From: Ganoderma boninense
Lineage: Eukaryota; Basidiomycota; Agaricomycetes; Polyporales; Polyporaceae
Assembly: GCA_002900995.3 (NCBI GenBank)
Contig: CM035312.1
Span: forward strand, 2,519,217-2,583,216
Direction of reading: 5' to 3'
DNA length: 64,000 nucleotides
The position numbers and the translations under genes are program-made. Under the pieces are notes generated by a model. It did no database searches, had not been told where the DNA came from, and was given only the letters and a program-made list of their open reading frames with translations. Shown one piece after another: positions 46,208-58,306 of this stretch (position 1 is the first letter of the stretch; every line of letters starts with the position of its first letter).

Positions 46208-48314
46208 ATGGGCCATCTGCATGACTTGTTGGTGACGCTCTCCGTTTTCTGGGCTCTGCTCTATGCTTTCCGTTATCACCGCCGCCGCTCGTCCAAGCAA
46301 TCACTGCTTCCTTCTTCCACTTCGTCAACTAGGTCTCAATCTTCGGAGCTTCTGTGGACTCCCACAACACGAGTAACTCTCAGTAAATTCCACCTTGGAC
46401 TCCATTCCACTGCATGCAGCCCCCTTCATCACCACTTCGCAACGCGCTTGAACGGCAGCCGCTGGAGAAACCTACTGAAACTCGCATATGACGCAGGAAG
46501 TGCATTAGGCGTGTTGGGAATGCTGGGGTCCGTCGTCTTGCTGGGTTGGACAACGTTGCAACTTCTCTCTTCTGTAAATCTGAGCCGGGACAACATACAT
46601 CTTCCTTCTACCGTCCTTTCCCTGCACAAGAGAGCAGACTTGTCAGATTTGCCAGCCTCGAGCGCAAGCCATTCCGGTGACGCGCCTTTGCAGCTCATTG
46701 TGAGTATTCAACACGACGATTACCGTGCGTGAAGGAGGTTTCGCGCTACGTCTCCGACGAACGACCTTGTCGCTCACTTCACTGTCTATGAGTTAGATCC
46801 CCGGAGTCACAACACCACTTCACCATCTCCCTATCCTTCTTGCTGCACTTTTGGCAACACAAATCTTCCATGAACTAGGACATGCACTAGCCGCCGCCCT
46901 GTACGTCCACGGACCTGTCTCATGCCATGACTACCCTATGACGAGCCATGCATGCGTAGTGACTCCCTGCCACTCACGTCCGCCGGCCTCGGTCTTACCG
47001 TTCTCCTCCCATCAGCCTTCGTCTCCTTTCCTGTGGAGCAGACCGAATCTCTGCCTCCTCGCGCTCGTATACGCATTATCTCTGCTGGGGCGTTTCACAA
47101 CCTTGTCTTTTGGCTCTTCCTCGCCGCCACCACTTGGGCGAGTGTCTCCCAGGTGGTTTGGCCAATTCTAGGATACCAAGACGTCAGTGCCTACGGCCGT
47201 GTCGTAATCCACATAGACGAGGTTCGTCAAAAGTTCCACTTACAATCTTCTTCCGCTAAACAGTCGTCACCAGGGTTCACCTCTGCACGGTTACCTGCCC
47301 GTCGGTTCAGTGGTCTACAAAGTAGGAGACGATCCCCTCGCCGGTCCCGGGGGTGCTGCGGCCAGATGGGAGACTCTTCTGTCCACCAAACGGAATGCAT
47401 CGATCCCGGCGCTCGGATGGTGTATTCAAGAGCCTTGGTTCGCTGGTGCGTCTCCCCTCCAGTGGCATGCAGGGATCGACGATGACGCGGTTCACAGCAC
47501 ACAACTCGACTTGCTGCTCTGCGCAGCGCTCGGAGGTGTCCCTCCAGTCGTGTTTCGTCCCGGACAGTGATGCGGGCTTCGAGCGATGCGTCGATCCACT
47601 ACTCTTTCTCGACGCCCCCGAGGGCGCGTCTGCTCGCCGCTGTGCGTCCTCCGTGGACTGCGGCCATGGCCAGCTGTGCATCCGACCGCGCGGGACCAGG
47701 AGCTCGTGTCGTTCACGATACACGTACCGCCGTGGCTGAGGAAGGACAAGGAAGACGTGGAGCGCAAGCTCGTGTGGCAGGGGGACTCGTCGGAGATATT
47801 GGAAGAAGGTCCGTTGTCACTGCCATTCCTATTCCTTCATTCACCCCGATTGCTGACCCTTCCCGCGTCCGTAGTCGAGGTCGGCGATTGGCTACCCACT
47901 TATAGAGTGCTGCCTATGGGCTTGCCTGTTCTTTGGAGCACTCTGTTCCTGTGCGTGCTCTGCTGTCTAATACGCTGTGCGAGCTTGCCTGACGCCGTGG
48001 ATTTCAGATATCTCAAGATGCTCTCGCTCTCGCTCTACTTCTTCAACCTGCTTCCCCTCCCCTTCCTCGACGGAGGTCAATTATTTGATGTCCTCTACGA
48101 CTGGCGGGCATCTGGACGTCGCGATCCGACTGACGGCGAGACTCTGATGCTTGACCAACTAGAGGCCGCCCAACTCGGAGCAGAGCGCACCTCGCCACCT
48201 ACCCGCTCTCCTGGGGAGACGCGGCGGAAGATGTGGTGGAGAAGAGCAGTCCACATTAGCGTTGGCATGTTGACAGGATGCTGTGTATTCTTGAGCTTTA
48301 TGAAAACACTATGA
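46208..48314 (+). CDS. Site-2-protease-like M50 zinc metalloprotease, with an apparent 1-nt frameshift
   Basis: Membrane protease of the MBTPS2/S2P type, which cleaves membrane-bound transcription factors inside the bilayer. Start MGHLHDLLVTLSVFWALLYA gives an N-terminal helix. The zinc motif HELGH lies in ATQIFHELGHALAAAL (~46.87 kb). Then SLPLTSAGLGLTVLLPSAFV, the conserved IISAGAFHN segment, a PDZ-like luminal part (HGYLPVGSVVYKVGDDPL), a Cys-rich block (HNSTCCSAQ, SCFVP, RCASSVDCGHGQLCIRP), and the third ligand motif NLLPLPFLDGGQLFD; the end is FLSFMKTL. At 47692-47694 the run GGG appears one G short: the frame of LCIRPRG must shift to reach DQELVSFTIHVP. A 47-nt intron (47653-47699) could also join the frames but would delete the conserved Cys segment. 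It is probably an assembly indel in a functional gene. Confidence 0.85.
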
Positions 48315-48551
48315 CCGATATCCTTGTTGTATGCCACGGCCCACGACGAGTCCTCCAGCACCCAACTCCCAAACCGCATTGTCACTGCCAGGATTTTGCA
48401 TACTCTCTCCCCTGAAAGAGTGATGATGGGGGAAGACGCCCTCAACGCCAAAATGCACCACGAACATACAAGAAGAAGGGAGTTATACTACTCCAGAAGG
48501 CGTCTTCGGGAGGCAAGCACTCATCGTATACGGTTCACGAGGCAAATGCGC

Positions 48552-51500
48552 CTAGAATGCGCTGATAGTCGCTCGATTTGACTCGCCCATCTCGACGTCC
48601 CCATCCCTATTCGCCTGGACCTTCAACTGGTCAAGCAGGTACGCCAACGTAGAGCTGTTCTCCTCGCATCTACAAAGAAAGAACCGCAGCCCGTCAGCCC
48701 CTACATAAACGCAAGCCCGTGTGCGGGGTACTCACAGCCGCGAAATCAACGCCTCGCAGTCCCCCAGCCCCTTCTGCAGCGCCCTCAGCACGCTCGCGTA
48801 CTCCCCCGCGCGGTCGCGCAGGTGCCGCCCATGCGCCCCGAGCAGCGCGCTCGTCCACAGCAGGTCGAACTCCACATGGGGGCTCCGCTCCATGTGCTCC
48901 GCGACGAAGCGCACGAGCGGCCCGACATACACGGCGGGCAGCCCGCGCGCGACGAGGCGGATGTCCGCGCGGGGCACGGCCTCGTACACCGTCTGCACGA
49001 GCGGCTTCTCGTTCAGGCGGAACGCCATCACGAGCGCCTTGAGGAACTCGCGCTGCGCGAGCGTCGCGAGCAGCGCCTGCGGGGTGAGGTCGATGTCGAG
49101 GTCGAACGGGTCGAACGCGACGGACTCGTCGACCGAGTAGATCAGGAGGCCCTCCGTCGACGCCGCAGCCCACGCGCGCCCCGTCGGCGAGAAGCGCACG
49201 CACTTTGTGCGCGCCTCCTGGCGGTAGCGCCGCTTCGACATGTCGCCGTGCTGCGCCCCGGGGAGGGCGGTGTCCATGCGGTCCTCGAGGTCGCTCTCGT
49301 CGCCGCGGGCGTCGACGAGGTCGGCGTTGCCCGCGTCGGTGACCTTGCGGGAGTCGAGGAACTCCTCGGTGCCGTCGAGGCTGAGGTTCTGGGAGATCTG
49401 GAACTTGCGGACCATGACGCCCTCGCGGACGTCGTAGAGGACGACGTACTTGCTGTTCCCGCCCGCGATGACGCACCGGCCGTCGGCCGTGTACGCGAGG
49501 CTGTTGAACGCCTTGCCCGACGCGCTGTTCGCCGCCGTCACGCGGTCGTCCGCCTTGCGCCCCCCCGAGATGTCCCGCCGCCCGTCGATCAGGTTCGTCT
49601 GCTTTCCGAGCTGCACGTCGAAGAACATCACCTGGCCGTCGAGGCTCGCCGCTGCGAGCTCCTTCCCGTCCGGGCGGAACGCGACCGCGAGCACGTCCGC
49701 GCTGAGCTGGAAGGGCTCCACCGCGTGCGAGCGGCCGAAGACAGTCCAGATGCGGACGGACTTGTCCCAGGAGCCGGATGCCAGGTAAGTTACCTGTCGG
49801 CGAGAAGGCGAGGGAGCTGATGGGGCCTTCGTGCCCGGTGAGGACATCGAGCAGCTTGCCAGTTTGGACTGACCACAGGAAGACCTCGAACGAGTCTGTT
49901 GACCCTGCGGCGACAACTTCGCCACTTGGGTCGACGGCCAGGCAAGAGAACTGAACTGGGGTGGGAGAGGTGAATGTGCGGAAGTTGCGATATCGAACGA
50001 GGTCGAAGGCACGGACTGTGCCGTCTAACGACGCGGTGAAGAGCACCTGGCCCTGCTTCGTGAATTCCACAGAGGAGACAGCAGCCGAATGCTCCGAGAA
50101 CGTGACGAAGCAGAACCCAGAAGACGTATTCCAGACTTTAACCTTCCCATCGTCGCCGCCAGTGGCTATATGCTGCCCGTCGGGGGAATATGCAAGCGTG
50201 TTCATGTCGAAGAAGTGACCTTGCTGCTTGAGCACATACGACTCCGACTGCCACTCCCAAACAAGCAACTGCCCCAGCTTCTTCGCGCCAAAAGCGAGCC
50301 ATTCGCCTGAGGGGCTGATCGCGACGGACGAAATCTTCTCCTGGGATATGCTCAAGGTGTGAATGTTCGAGAACGTAGGCATTTCCCAGAGCCCGAACAC
50401 ACCAGTCGAGAAGCCGATAACGAGAAGGTTCGAGAGACGGTGATACGTGGTGCAGACTACCTTGGTACCGCCTGGCTGGTCAAAGTAGTGGCGCTTTTGG
50501 ACGCCCCATCTAGTGTTGGCGATCTCGTTGTAAAGAGCACCAGAGTTGCTGGACGTCGAGGCAATTGGTCCGGCATCCTCGTCGCTGTCTGACTCGTCAG
50601 AGGGTTCCTCTCTGGGCTTGGCCTTCCAGGTGAACACTGCGCCGTCGCGGCTAACGGTATAGATCTTACGACCCGAGGTGAATTATGCTCAATAGGTCCG
50701 ATGGTCTGAGGGTGAAATGAGCTCACAGTTTTTGCGTCGCTGGAAAAGTACGCGTGCAAGACGGCATCTTTATGTCCTGCGAAGGTCTTCGGACGGAAGC
50801 CTTCCAAAGGATCCAAGGTGAACAGACGGGCAGTCATGTCGCGGGAGGTGGTGATAAAGCATCTAAGCATGTCAGAACGACTGCAGGTGAGGAAGACTGG
50901 TGGGGACGTACTTAGAGTCCGGAGACCACTCGATGCTCAACACCTCGTCATGATGCCCGGTGTAAGTACGATGAAGGTTGAAGGGAGCAAATTCTCGGAT
51001 GAGATGATTGGGTGTGCGCCAGACCTGAACGTGCGAGTCATGAGAGACTGCAATGAACCTAAGAACACCCCAATATGAGTGATAAACCGTGTTGATATGG
51101 AATCCGTATACCTACTTTCCATCCGGAGAGAATTTTAGGGCCTTGACAGGCTTTTGGAAGTTAAAATGGTGCAGTACAGCGCCTCGCTTGAAATTGACGA
51201 GCAAAGCGCGACCGTCTGAGGGATGGGTATGAGGAAGCATTCAAGGGTAAGGAGAGACGACGTGCCTTCATCGACGCTCAACAAGACATTGGCATCTGGG
51301 CTGAGGGCTATGGCGGCGATATTTTTACGGTTTCGAAGGGGAAGGTATACGACTTGTTGCTAGTGGCTGCTGAGCGCAGTCAGCAAGAGGTGCGAAATTG
51401 GTACTCACTTGACGAGGTCGAAAAGAGAAACTCGGTTGCCCACTGGGCTGAGGACAGAATTTCCATCCGGGGTGAAGACGATGTTGCCCTGTCTATAGAC

Positions 51501-51591
51501 TGTCCCACAGAGATTGGAGAACTGAACGAAGCATCGGGAGCCTGGTGCGGAAGAGTCGACGCGTTTTGCGCACCTTGTAGTTGGCCTTCAT
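48552..51591 (-). CDS. PWP2: Pwp2, U3 snoRNP / SSU processome WD40 protein, with an apparent 1-nt frameshift
   Basis: Nucleolar scaffold for 18S rRNA maturation. The short first exon encodes MKANYK, then FSNLCGTVYRQGNIVFTPDG, the family's hallmark N-terminus. Many WD repeats follow (for example HDEVLSIEWSPDSKCFITTSRD, HSAAVSSVEF, HEGPISSLAFSPTG, YLASGSWDKSVRIW), then the C-terminal Pwp2 domain with FSPTGRAWAAASTEGLLIYS and LAQREFLKALVMAFRLNE, ending SNRATISAF. Near 49787-49788 an extra base separates SPTGN from YLASGSWDK (GGT AAC T TAC CTG). There is no room for an intron, so the frame is broken as sequenced. One intron near 51.21-51.26 kb seems to use a GC donor. Pwp2 is essential in yeast, so an assembly error is the likelier explanation. 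Length without the shift is about 900 residues, as usual. Confidence 0.92.
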
Positions 51592-51894
51592 AGCGAAACC
51601 GATTTGAACGGCCAAGAACGACTACACTGAGAGGGTCGAAGACTGAGAAGGAGACAGCATGAGCCAGAGAAGCTGCCCGCAGGTCCGAGCAAGCGTCCCG
51701 CAAATTCTTGCCTATCGGACCGGACACCCTTCCGAGATATTGGCTCTCCGCCGTCGCGGGGATTTGAAATCATACGGTGCGTTTGGATCGGAGATGAAGC
51801 TCCGCTGCGCCCCGCCCAGGGCGGTGTGCAACGACGACGAAAGCGTCCAACAGCCGCCTGCGTCCTGCTCACTCTCCTCTCTCTCATGACAGCG
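51592..51894. promoter_or_regulatory. Short bidirectional promoter, PWP2 / F-BAR gene
   Basis: About 300 bases between divergent start codons. No TATA box is evident. Housekeeping-type shared promoter by position only. Confidence 0.5.
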
Positions 51895-54800
51895 ATGTCT
51901 GCACGGCGACAGGCATCAACGACCTCTCTCTCACGATACGCACGATCTGGCTCCCCCGACTTCGCCAGCCGATCCCTCGACTACTGCAATGCCTTCTGGG
52001 GCCTCGGCGATGGCGGTGTCGAAGTCCTCTTTGCGCGCATGCGCGGCGCAATGCGAACCATGGAGGAGCTGAGGAACTTCTGGAAGGAGCGGTGAGCACA
52101 ACCACCCCCATCAACTCATCTCATCACTCTTACGTTCTCCACTTCGGTTCGCAGCGCGAGCATCGAGCTCCAGTACGCGACAAAGTTGGCCAGTCTCGCC
52201 AAGAATACTCTCGGCAGAGATGAGATTGGGTATGGTCTGCTCTTTCTTCCTCGCCCCCTTCCCCCGCTTCATCTCGGTGATACGCAACCATATGCTCATG
52301 ACCGCTCGTGTTTCTAGAGAACTCCGCGTTTCGTTGGATACCCTCAAACAGGAGACCGAGAAACAAGCTCAGTCCCACCTCGTCGTTGCTCAGGCAATCA
52401 GGACGGATTTGGAAGGCCCGACCTCCGCATTCATCCAGAAGCAGCTGCACCACAAACGCAATATGCAATCTGGCATCGAAAAGGAGTTCAAGACCAAGCA
52501 AACACAGGAGGGCTACGTCAATCGCGCGCGCGAGAAGTACGAAGGGGATTGCGTGCGCATCAACTCGTACACCGCGCAAAGCACCCTCATCCAAGGCCGC
52601 GACCTCGAGAAAGTCCACATGAAACTCGAGCGCGCTCAACAAACCGTGCAGGCTAACCAACGCGACTATGCCAATTTCGCCCGGCTACTGAAGGACACGA
52701 TGCAGAAATGGGAGCATGGCTGGAAAGGGTTCTGCGATACCTGTCAAGATCTGGAGGAGGAGCGTATAGAGTTCATGAAGGATAATATGTGGGCGTACGC
52801 AAATGCCGTCTCCACAGTTTGTGTCTCAGATGACGAGGTGCGTTTATGGTGTACCTTTCACCTTGCTATCGCTCACGGGTTGTGGTAGTCCTGCGAGAAG
52901 CTTCGACTTGCCTTGGAGCAACTCGAGGTCGAGCGGGATATGGAGAATTTTGTGCGAGACTATGGCACTGGAAACGCTATTCCCGACCCCCCTCCCTTCA
53001 CCGACTACTCAAGCCCTGACGCGCAGCCGGCATCCTCTCAGCGTCCGACGACCCATGTTGCCAACTTTGTTCGACAGACTCAGCGCCAGCGTCAGGCAAC
53101 TTCTCCCATGCAGAGCCAACCTGAGCCTGAGCCCGAGCCTCCCGTTGACATGACTGGAGTGGGTGCCTCTGCCCAGGCCTCCCCGCCACAGCGTGCTGGG
53201 GCGCAGAGCCGGTCGAGCACGCGTGCGCAAGAATATGGACAGCAGACGAACGGTATGGTTGCAAATGGGCGAGTTACTCCTAATGTAGGCGCTCGGCCAG
53301 CGGATCCCCAAGCGGACCCCATCGATCCGACGGCGGTAACTATGCTCAAAGTCGGGCAAAACGCTTACGAGGTGGACCTCGCTCGCGATCCTCAGGCGAA
53401 CGGTGTTCTATCCGCTTCCTCGAATGCTGCAAACCCCCGTGTCGGGCAAGACGACGACCCATTACAACGTCAGCTGAACGACCTGCGGAACCCTGCGGGT
53501 GGCGGAAGCGTGCGCCGCAGTGGTCAATGGAAGCCTACGCAATCGCAGTCTACTCCGGGTGGCTCGGGATTGTCACCGCCTCCAGGCGCAGCCCAGCGCA
53601 ACCGCGACTACCGCAACTCGGCAGAGATTGTTGTGGGCTCCTATCCTCCCCCAGGGCAGCCCGCAACTTCCCGCCCGACATCGCCCAACATCACAAATGT
53701 TCACATGCGCCCACCCTCCCAAAACGGGCTCCCTGGTCCAACTTCGACCGTATCGGTCCAGAACGTCCTGGCAGACTACCAGCAGTCATTGCCGGGTGAG
53801 CGGAAGTCGGTCAGCCGTCCTGCTAGTCGCGCGAACAGTATCTCTCTTCCTCAAGGTTCAAGCATTATGGACCGTCCTCTCAGCTCCGAGAGTGGTCAGG
53901 CTGGCATCGGTGCTCAGGGACGCAGCACCAGTCCTCAGCCATACTTGCCTCTGGCTCGGAGCGTCAGCCCGGCAATGCAAGGTCCCCCTGCATCAAATCG
54001 CAACAGCTTCACCCGTCCACCCGCCACCGGACCTGTCGCAGGCGCAGGCCATGCTCGCTCTGGTTCAAACGTACGTCAAGGCTCCATCTCCGTTCCATCG
54101 CAGCCGGCGCACCAACAGCGCCCCACGAGCCCCGGCATCGGGATCCAACTGGACCCGAGCGGGCGCGTCGTTGCGGATGATATGGCGGCTATCTACCCGC
54201 GTCCGACCCCGCAGCACCTTCCCGCGCAGCAGCAGCCGCCGTTCGGCGCTCCTCCTCCAGTGCCTGCCACCCAACAGCAAGTGCAGCGCCGCCCGAGCAT
54301 AAACACCGGGGTGAACGGTGCGCCCTACCCCGGCGGACCGCAGTACGGTAGACCAGGTCAGGCCCCAGCCCCAGGGTACGGCCAGCCCCCGCAGCAGTAT
54401 GCTCCGCCTGTGCAGCCGCCTCAGCAGCAGCAGTATGGCGCTCCCCAGGTTCAGCCAGGGGGTTTCCAGCAAGGGTACCAGCAGCAGCAACAGCAGCAGC
54501 CGCAGCCTGTGTATGGACAGCCGCCTCCTGGAGGGGCCCTCGTACAGCGCGGCCCGTCGGTGTCCGGATACTTCCCCCAGCAGCCTCCGCAACCCCAGTC
54601 GCAAGCCCTGCAGCAGCAACAGCAGCAGCAGTACCGCGCGCCAAGCCCCCGCGCGCCGTCTCCTCAACCACCCCAGGGTGGACAGCCCCCGCCGACTGGA
54701 CAGTACACGGACGACGGGCGTGGGGTGCTGTTCTACGGTATGTATACGTTCCGTTTCGCTCTGACGACGTGCTGGAAGCTCACACGGCATGTCACCGTCT

Positions 54801-54981
54801 AGTCAAGGCGATGTACAACTACCGCGCGACGATCGACGAGGAGTTCGACTTCCAGGAGGGCGACATCATCGCTGTCACCGCGACGCCCGAAGACGGATGG
54901 TGGAGTGGTGAGCTGCTCGACGAGACGCGGAGGCAGCCCGGGCGGCACATCTTCCCGAGCAACTTCGTGTGCCTCTTCTGA
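51895..54981 (+). CDS. F-BAR and SH3 domain cytokinesis protein (Hof1/Cdc15/Imp2-like)
   Basis: Start MSARRQASTTSL at 51895 is preferred because it has a purine at -3; an in-frame ATG lies at 51886. The N-terminal F-BAR/FCH domain reads SFWGLGDGGVEVL-like (FCNAFWG region), then ELRNFWKER, SIELQYATKLASLAK, LKQETEKQAQSHLVVAQAIR, a long helical part (QGRDLEKVHMKLERAQQTVQ) and DLEEERIEFMKDNMW. The centre is disordered and rich in Pro, Ser and Gln, with CAG-rich polyglutamine runs and PPQ repeats between about 54.2 and 54.7 kb. After a last intron (54738-54802) a C-terminal SH3 domain follows: VKAMYNYRATIDEEFDFQEG ... DGWWSGEL ... GRHIFPSNFVCLF. Such proteins bend plasma membrane and recruit ring components during septation. 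The combination of domains is diagnostic. Which of the yeast paralogues it matches is uncertain. Intact. Confidence 0.9.
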
Positions 54982-57900
54982 GCCGTCCGGCCGTGCCCTT
55001 CCCCCGACCCGGAGTCGACCCTTGAACCTAACAGCCCCTCCGCGTCTTCTGCCATGTTGTCGGTTGTTGTTTTTCTCTCGGCACATTGTTCACATTCCTT
55101 GTTGCGGCTCTTCAGTCTGAGCCATCGTCCATGCACACTTACCTTATTTTCGTCCCTTTTTTATGCTGATTGCTGGTTCACAGTCCTTCGTTTTCCCTAT
55201 CCTTGGTGAGGCACGGCGCCCACTGTTGTCTGTGTGTATCTCGTCTGCCGCCTGTCACACTCCTTGGTCTGTTTCCCGACATGCTCTCATCTGTTTCACA
55301 GCCCCTGTGCATTATTACATAGCTCTAATTTATATCTCACTCTTTGCCTTACGTCCATGGCTGGCTTCTGGGATGCTGTTGCACTAATCGTTGCGTAATC
55401 CCAAGAGGACCGCCCAGCGCATGGCAAAATCTTTTGCATTTGCATTCTGAGATGGATCCAAGGCCAACAGTCTTCCACTATGTCTTCCGTTGTGCCTCGA
55501 ATGATACTTATGTCAGGCGCGTCCGACTCTACTATGGCTCCCCGGGAAGTGAATAAAGTTTGGTTGTAGGAGGTCTGGAAGGCGCAGTTTTGGCCATGTA
55601 GCCCTTAAACTTCGTATTGTGATACATTGGGTCGTCCTCTATTAGAATATCAACTTTTGGTAGCGAGAGCATGGGCGGGAGAGGTGTCGGAGCATTTCCG
55701 GTCTCCGGAGGGCGTTTGCACCATGTAATGAATAAACTGATGTGGCGTGGTGGCGCTTCTGTTCATTTGCTCAAGTCCACCCTGTTGTCCCTGTCTAAGA
55801 ACAAATCGGGTGGCGAGGTTGCACTTAATGTGAACTATACCACCTTCCTAGCAAAACACCGCGCAGATTGGCAGGGATTCTGAGCCAGGATCTGTCGGAT
55901 TCTGTCCATCAGGCGCCCAAAATTGCTTACACCCACGCTCGAAAACACCAAGTTACTTGAATATCTAGCGAACAACTCATCTCTCTCGCTTCAAACTTGG
56001 CAGAACTAATGATACCATCATTATCCACATATATTCCAAGTTTGAGGTCCCAAATCGCAGAGGAGAGGCGTCTAGAGCATTTATTCATTACCTGAGGAAT
56101 TATTCACTTCCCAGGGAACCATAGTATTCCTGCAGTATTGGTACCGGGCGTAAACTGATCTCTACCAGCGGCAGCCTAGCACCGATTCCCTTCACGACCC
56201 CGCTGAGGCTCGCAATACCCCCTCGCCCATTACGGGATCCCCCACGGCAGCCATTCGCTGCAGCCCTGCGCCTTCCTACGACTCGCGGACATGCTGAACA
56301 TGTGGCCATCGCGTCTTCGCGCCGAGTCGAGCTTCTTGCTGATCCTGGGAGAGGGCGCATGACTGTCCGAAGCGCGAAGGCCACTCGCTGCGGAACAACA
56401 GAAGCCGCAACATATCACCGCGACAGGCCACAGAGTTGTGTCGCCCCCCCCCCTCTTCCATGATGGCAGATGCTGATAGATTCCCTAGCAGCACTGCTAG
56501 AAGCCCCCGGCCGAAGCTGCAGAAGCCCCCGGCGGGGCCTCAGGCCTCAGGCCTCCTCCAGTGTCCACGACCATCCTGGGCGTCCTGCTCAGTACTGCAA
56601 GTACTGTACTGTATAGATGTCATTGTCATGATCTCGTTCATGTCATGTCGATGTCGCGCGGGCGAAGTAAGTTGACTCAGCGTGCCGACAGCGTCCCGCA
56701 CCAGGTCTGAATCGTCAGAGTCCTCACGAAACGTCCCAACTCCCCTTCCCACTTCCCGGTTTCCCACTGCCGTATGCCCTTGTCACCCGAGTGAATATCG
56801 CGCCCACCATCGTCCGTTGGCGTCCATCCATCTCTGCGAAGGGATGCCTCCGGTTTCTTCCCTGCACGCAGGCCGTGACGTGCTGTAAGTGCTGTAAGTC
56901 AGTAGAGTTAACGTTAACAAAGCCCGCGACTTCGCCGTCGTGTCCGGGAGCCTCCCTGAGCCTCCCAAGTCCCGACGTCGCAGATTGCAAGAAGGTGGTG
57001 GGCCTGGGTAAGTCCGTACTAGCAGGACAGCGCTCGTCTGACACTGATACTGTGATATCGGGAGCGACACCTCCATGTGCCTCGGACGCGCCCCACACTC
57101 TTCCGAATCCTCGCTCGTCAACGGTTCTTCCCAAATTCCCACCCGCCCCCAGGCCCCGGTGGCGCTGCAGCCCTCTGCACGGCTAGCCCATGTTTCAGCT
57201 CGTGCATTTAGTTCGTGCATTCAACGAAGCTTTCTGAACTCGAGGGGCAATATTCCGAACAGAAGAAAGACATACCTATCTAATCGCCGCCGGTATCCCC
57301 AGCGCAGCGCGCACGTCGAAGCCGATGCAGAAGCAGAAGCCGACGCCGAGCGGGGGGTACGGAGCATCGCAGCATCGGCCGTCTGCACAATGCGAAAGCT
57401 GTGGCTTCCCAATGCACCGAGTGCAGCTTCTTACCATTGCGTCTGACGTCAACCCCGACACGTCCTTTGGCATGGGTGCAGTGGGCAGCAGCACTGGTTA
57501 GTTGGTATGTAACGTACTCAGCACTGTATCAGGAATCATCGTGATGATGGTGGACGGCGGCGGCATGTCAACGTTGCGGCGGAAGGCAAGAAGCAGGATA
57601 CTATTATTGACTGTATTGGTGTGCAGCAACGCGTGCCTTCGAACTTCAAAGTAAGTAAGTAAACTTTGATGGGAGCGACTTGCACGATCCACCGTCAACG
57701 CTTGCCACGGTGACAGCGAGGATCATGGATCACTCAGATGCACGCAGACGCACATGAACATGGCGTGGAGCAACTCTGATAAGCAATTCCAACAGTCCAG
57801 TAGTACAGTAGTATGTAGAAGTGACAGTTGACGTTGCGGGGTCAAGGCTAAGTTAAGGTCTGATGGCAGTGTGAATCGTGATTGCACGCCTGTCCTGATG

Positions 57901-58306
57901 CTTGTCACTTGATGTCGCGATTCAATATTCGCCATTCGAGAAAGGCGACTGGCCAGTGGCGAGGGAACGAAGGAACGAAGTAGGAAGGAAAGAGGCGAAA
58001 TCCGTTGTCATAAAGTGCAAGTGTGACGGTAACCAATACACGCAAATATAGCTAATAATCATAGTCCGATACGTTCCGGCTGGGTGGGGTGGGATGCTGG
58101 GGCCGTCCCCGTGGTAAGTACTAAGTAGTTGGTAGTGGCGCGGGGGAAAGGCGAAGGAGGGAGAGAACGAAGATGATGGTGGTGTCGAGAACATACAATG
58201 CAGTACTACTACTGGCCGCCGAACTCGAAACTCTGGGAGGCCCCCATTTTCGCAGACAAGACAGGGCGGAACGGAAGGCGCAGGACGAGGCGGGACGCTA
58301 AATCGC
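54982..58306. other. 3.3-kb gene-poor stretch
   Basis: Convergent flank of the F-BAR and DUF6534-C genes. No credible coding region seen. Minor features: a C9 tract near 56445, short GC-rich duplications (AAGCCCCCGGC twice and tandem CTCAGGC) at about 56.50-56.56 kb, and a 12-bp palindrome GTTAACGTTAAC at 56907-56918. No tRNA or transposon end recognised. Confidence 0.5.

Noticed and set aside
49770..49800. Reading the Pwp2 frame break as an intron
   Set aside because: The coding segments on both sides abut in WD-repeat register (SPTGN / YLASGSWDK), leaving no bases for an intron.
54200..54700. CAG/CAA tandem repeats as a CRISPR-like or satellite array
   Set aside because: They are in-frame polyglutamine and proline codons of the F-BAR protein linker.
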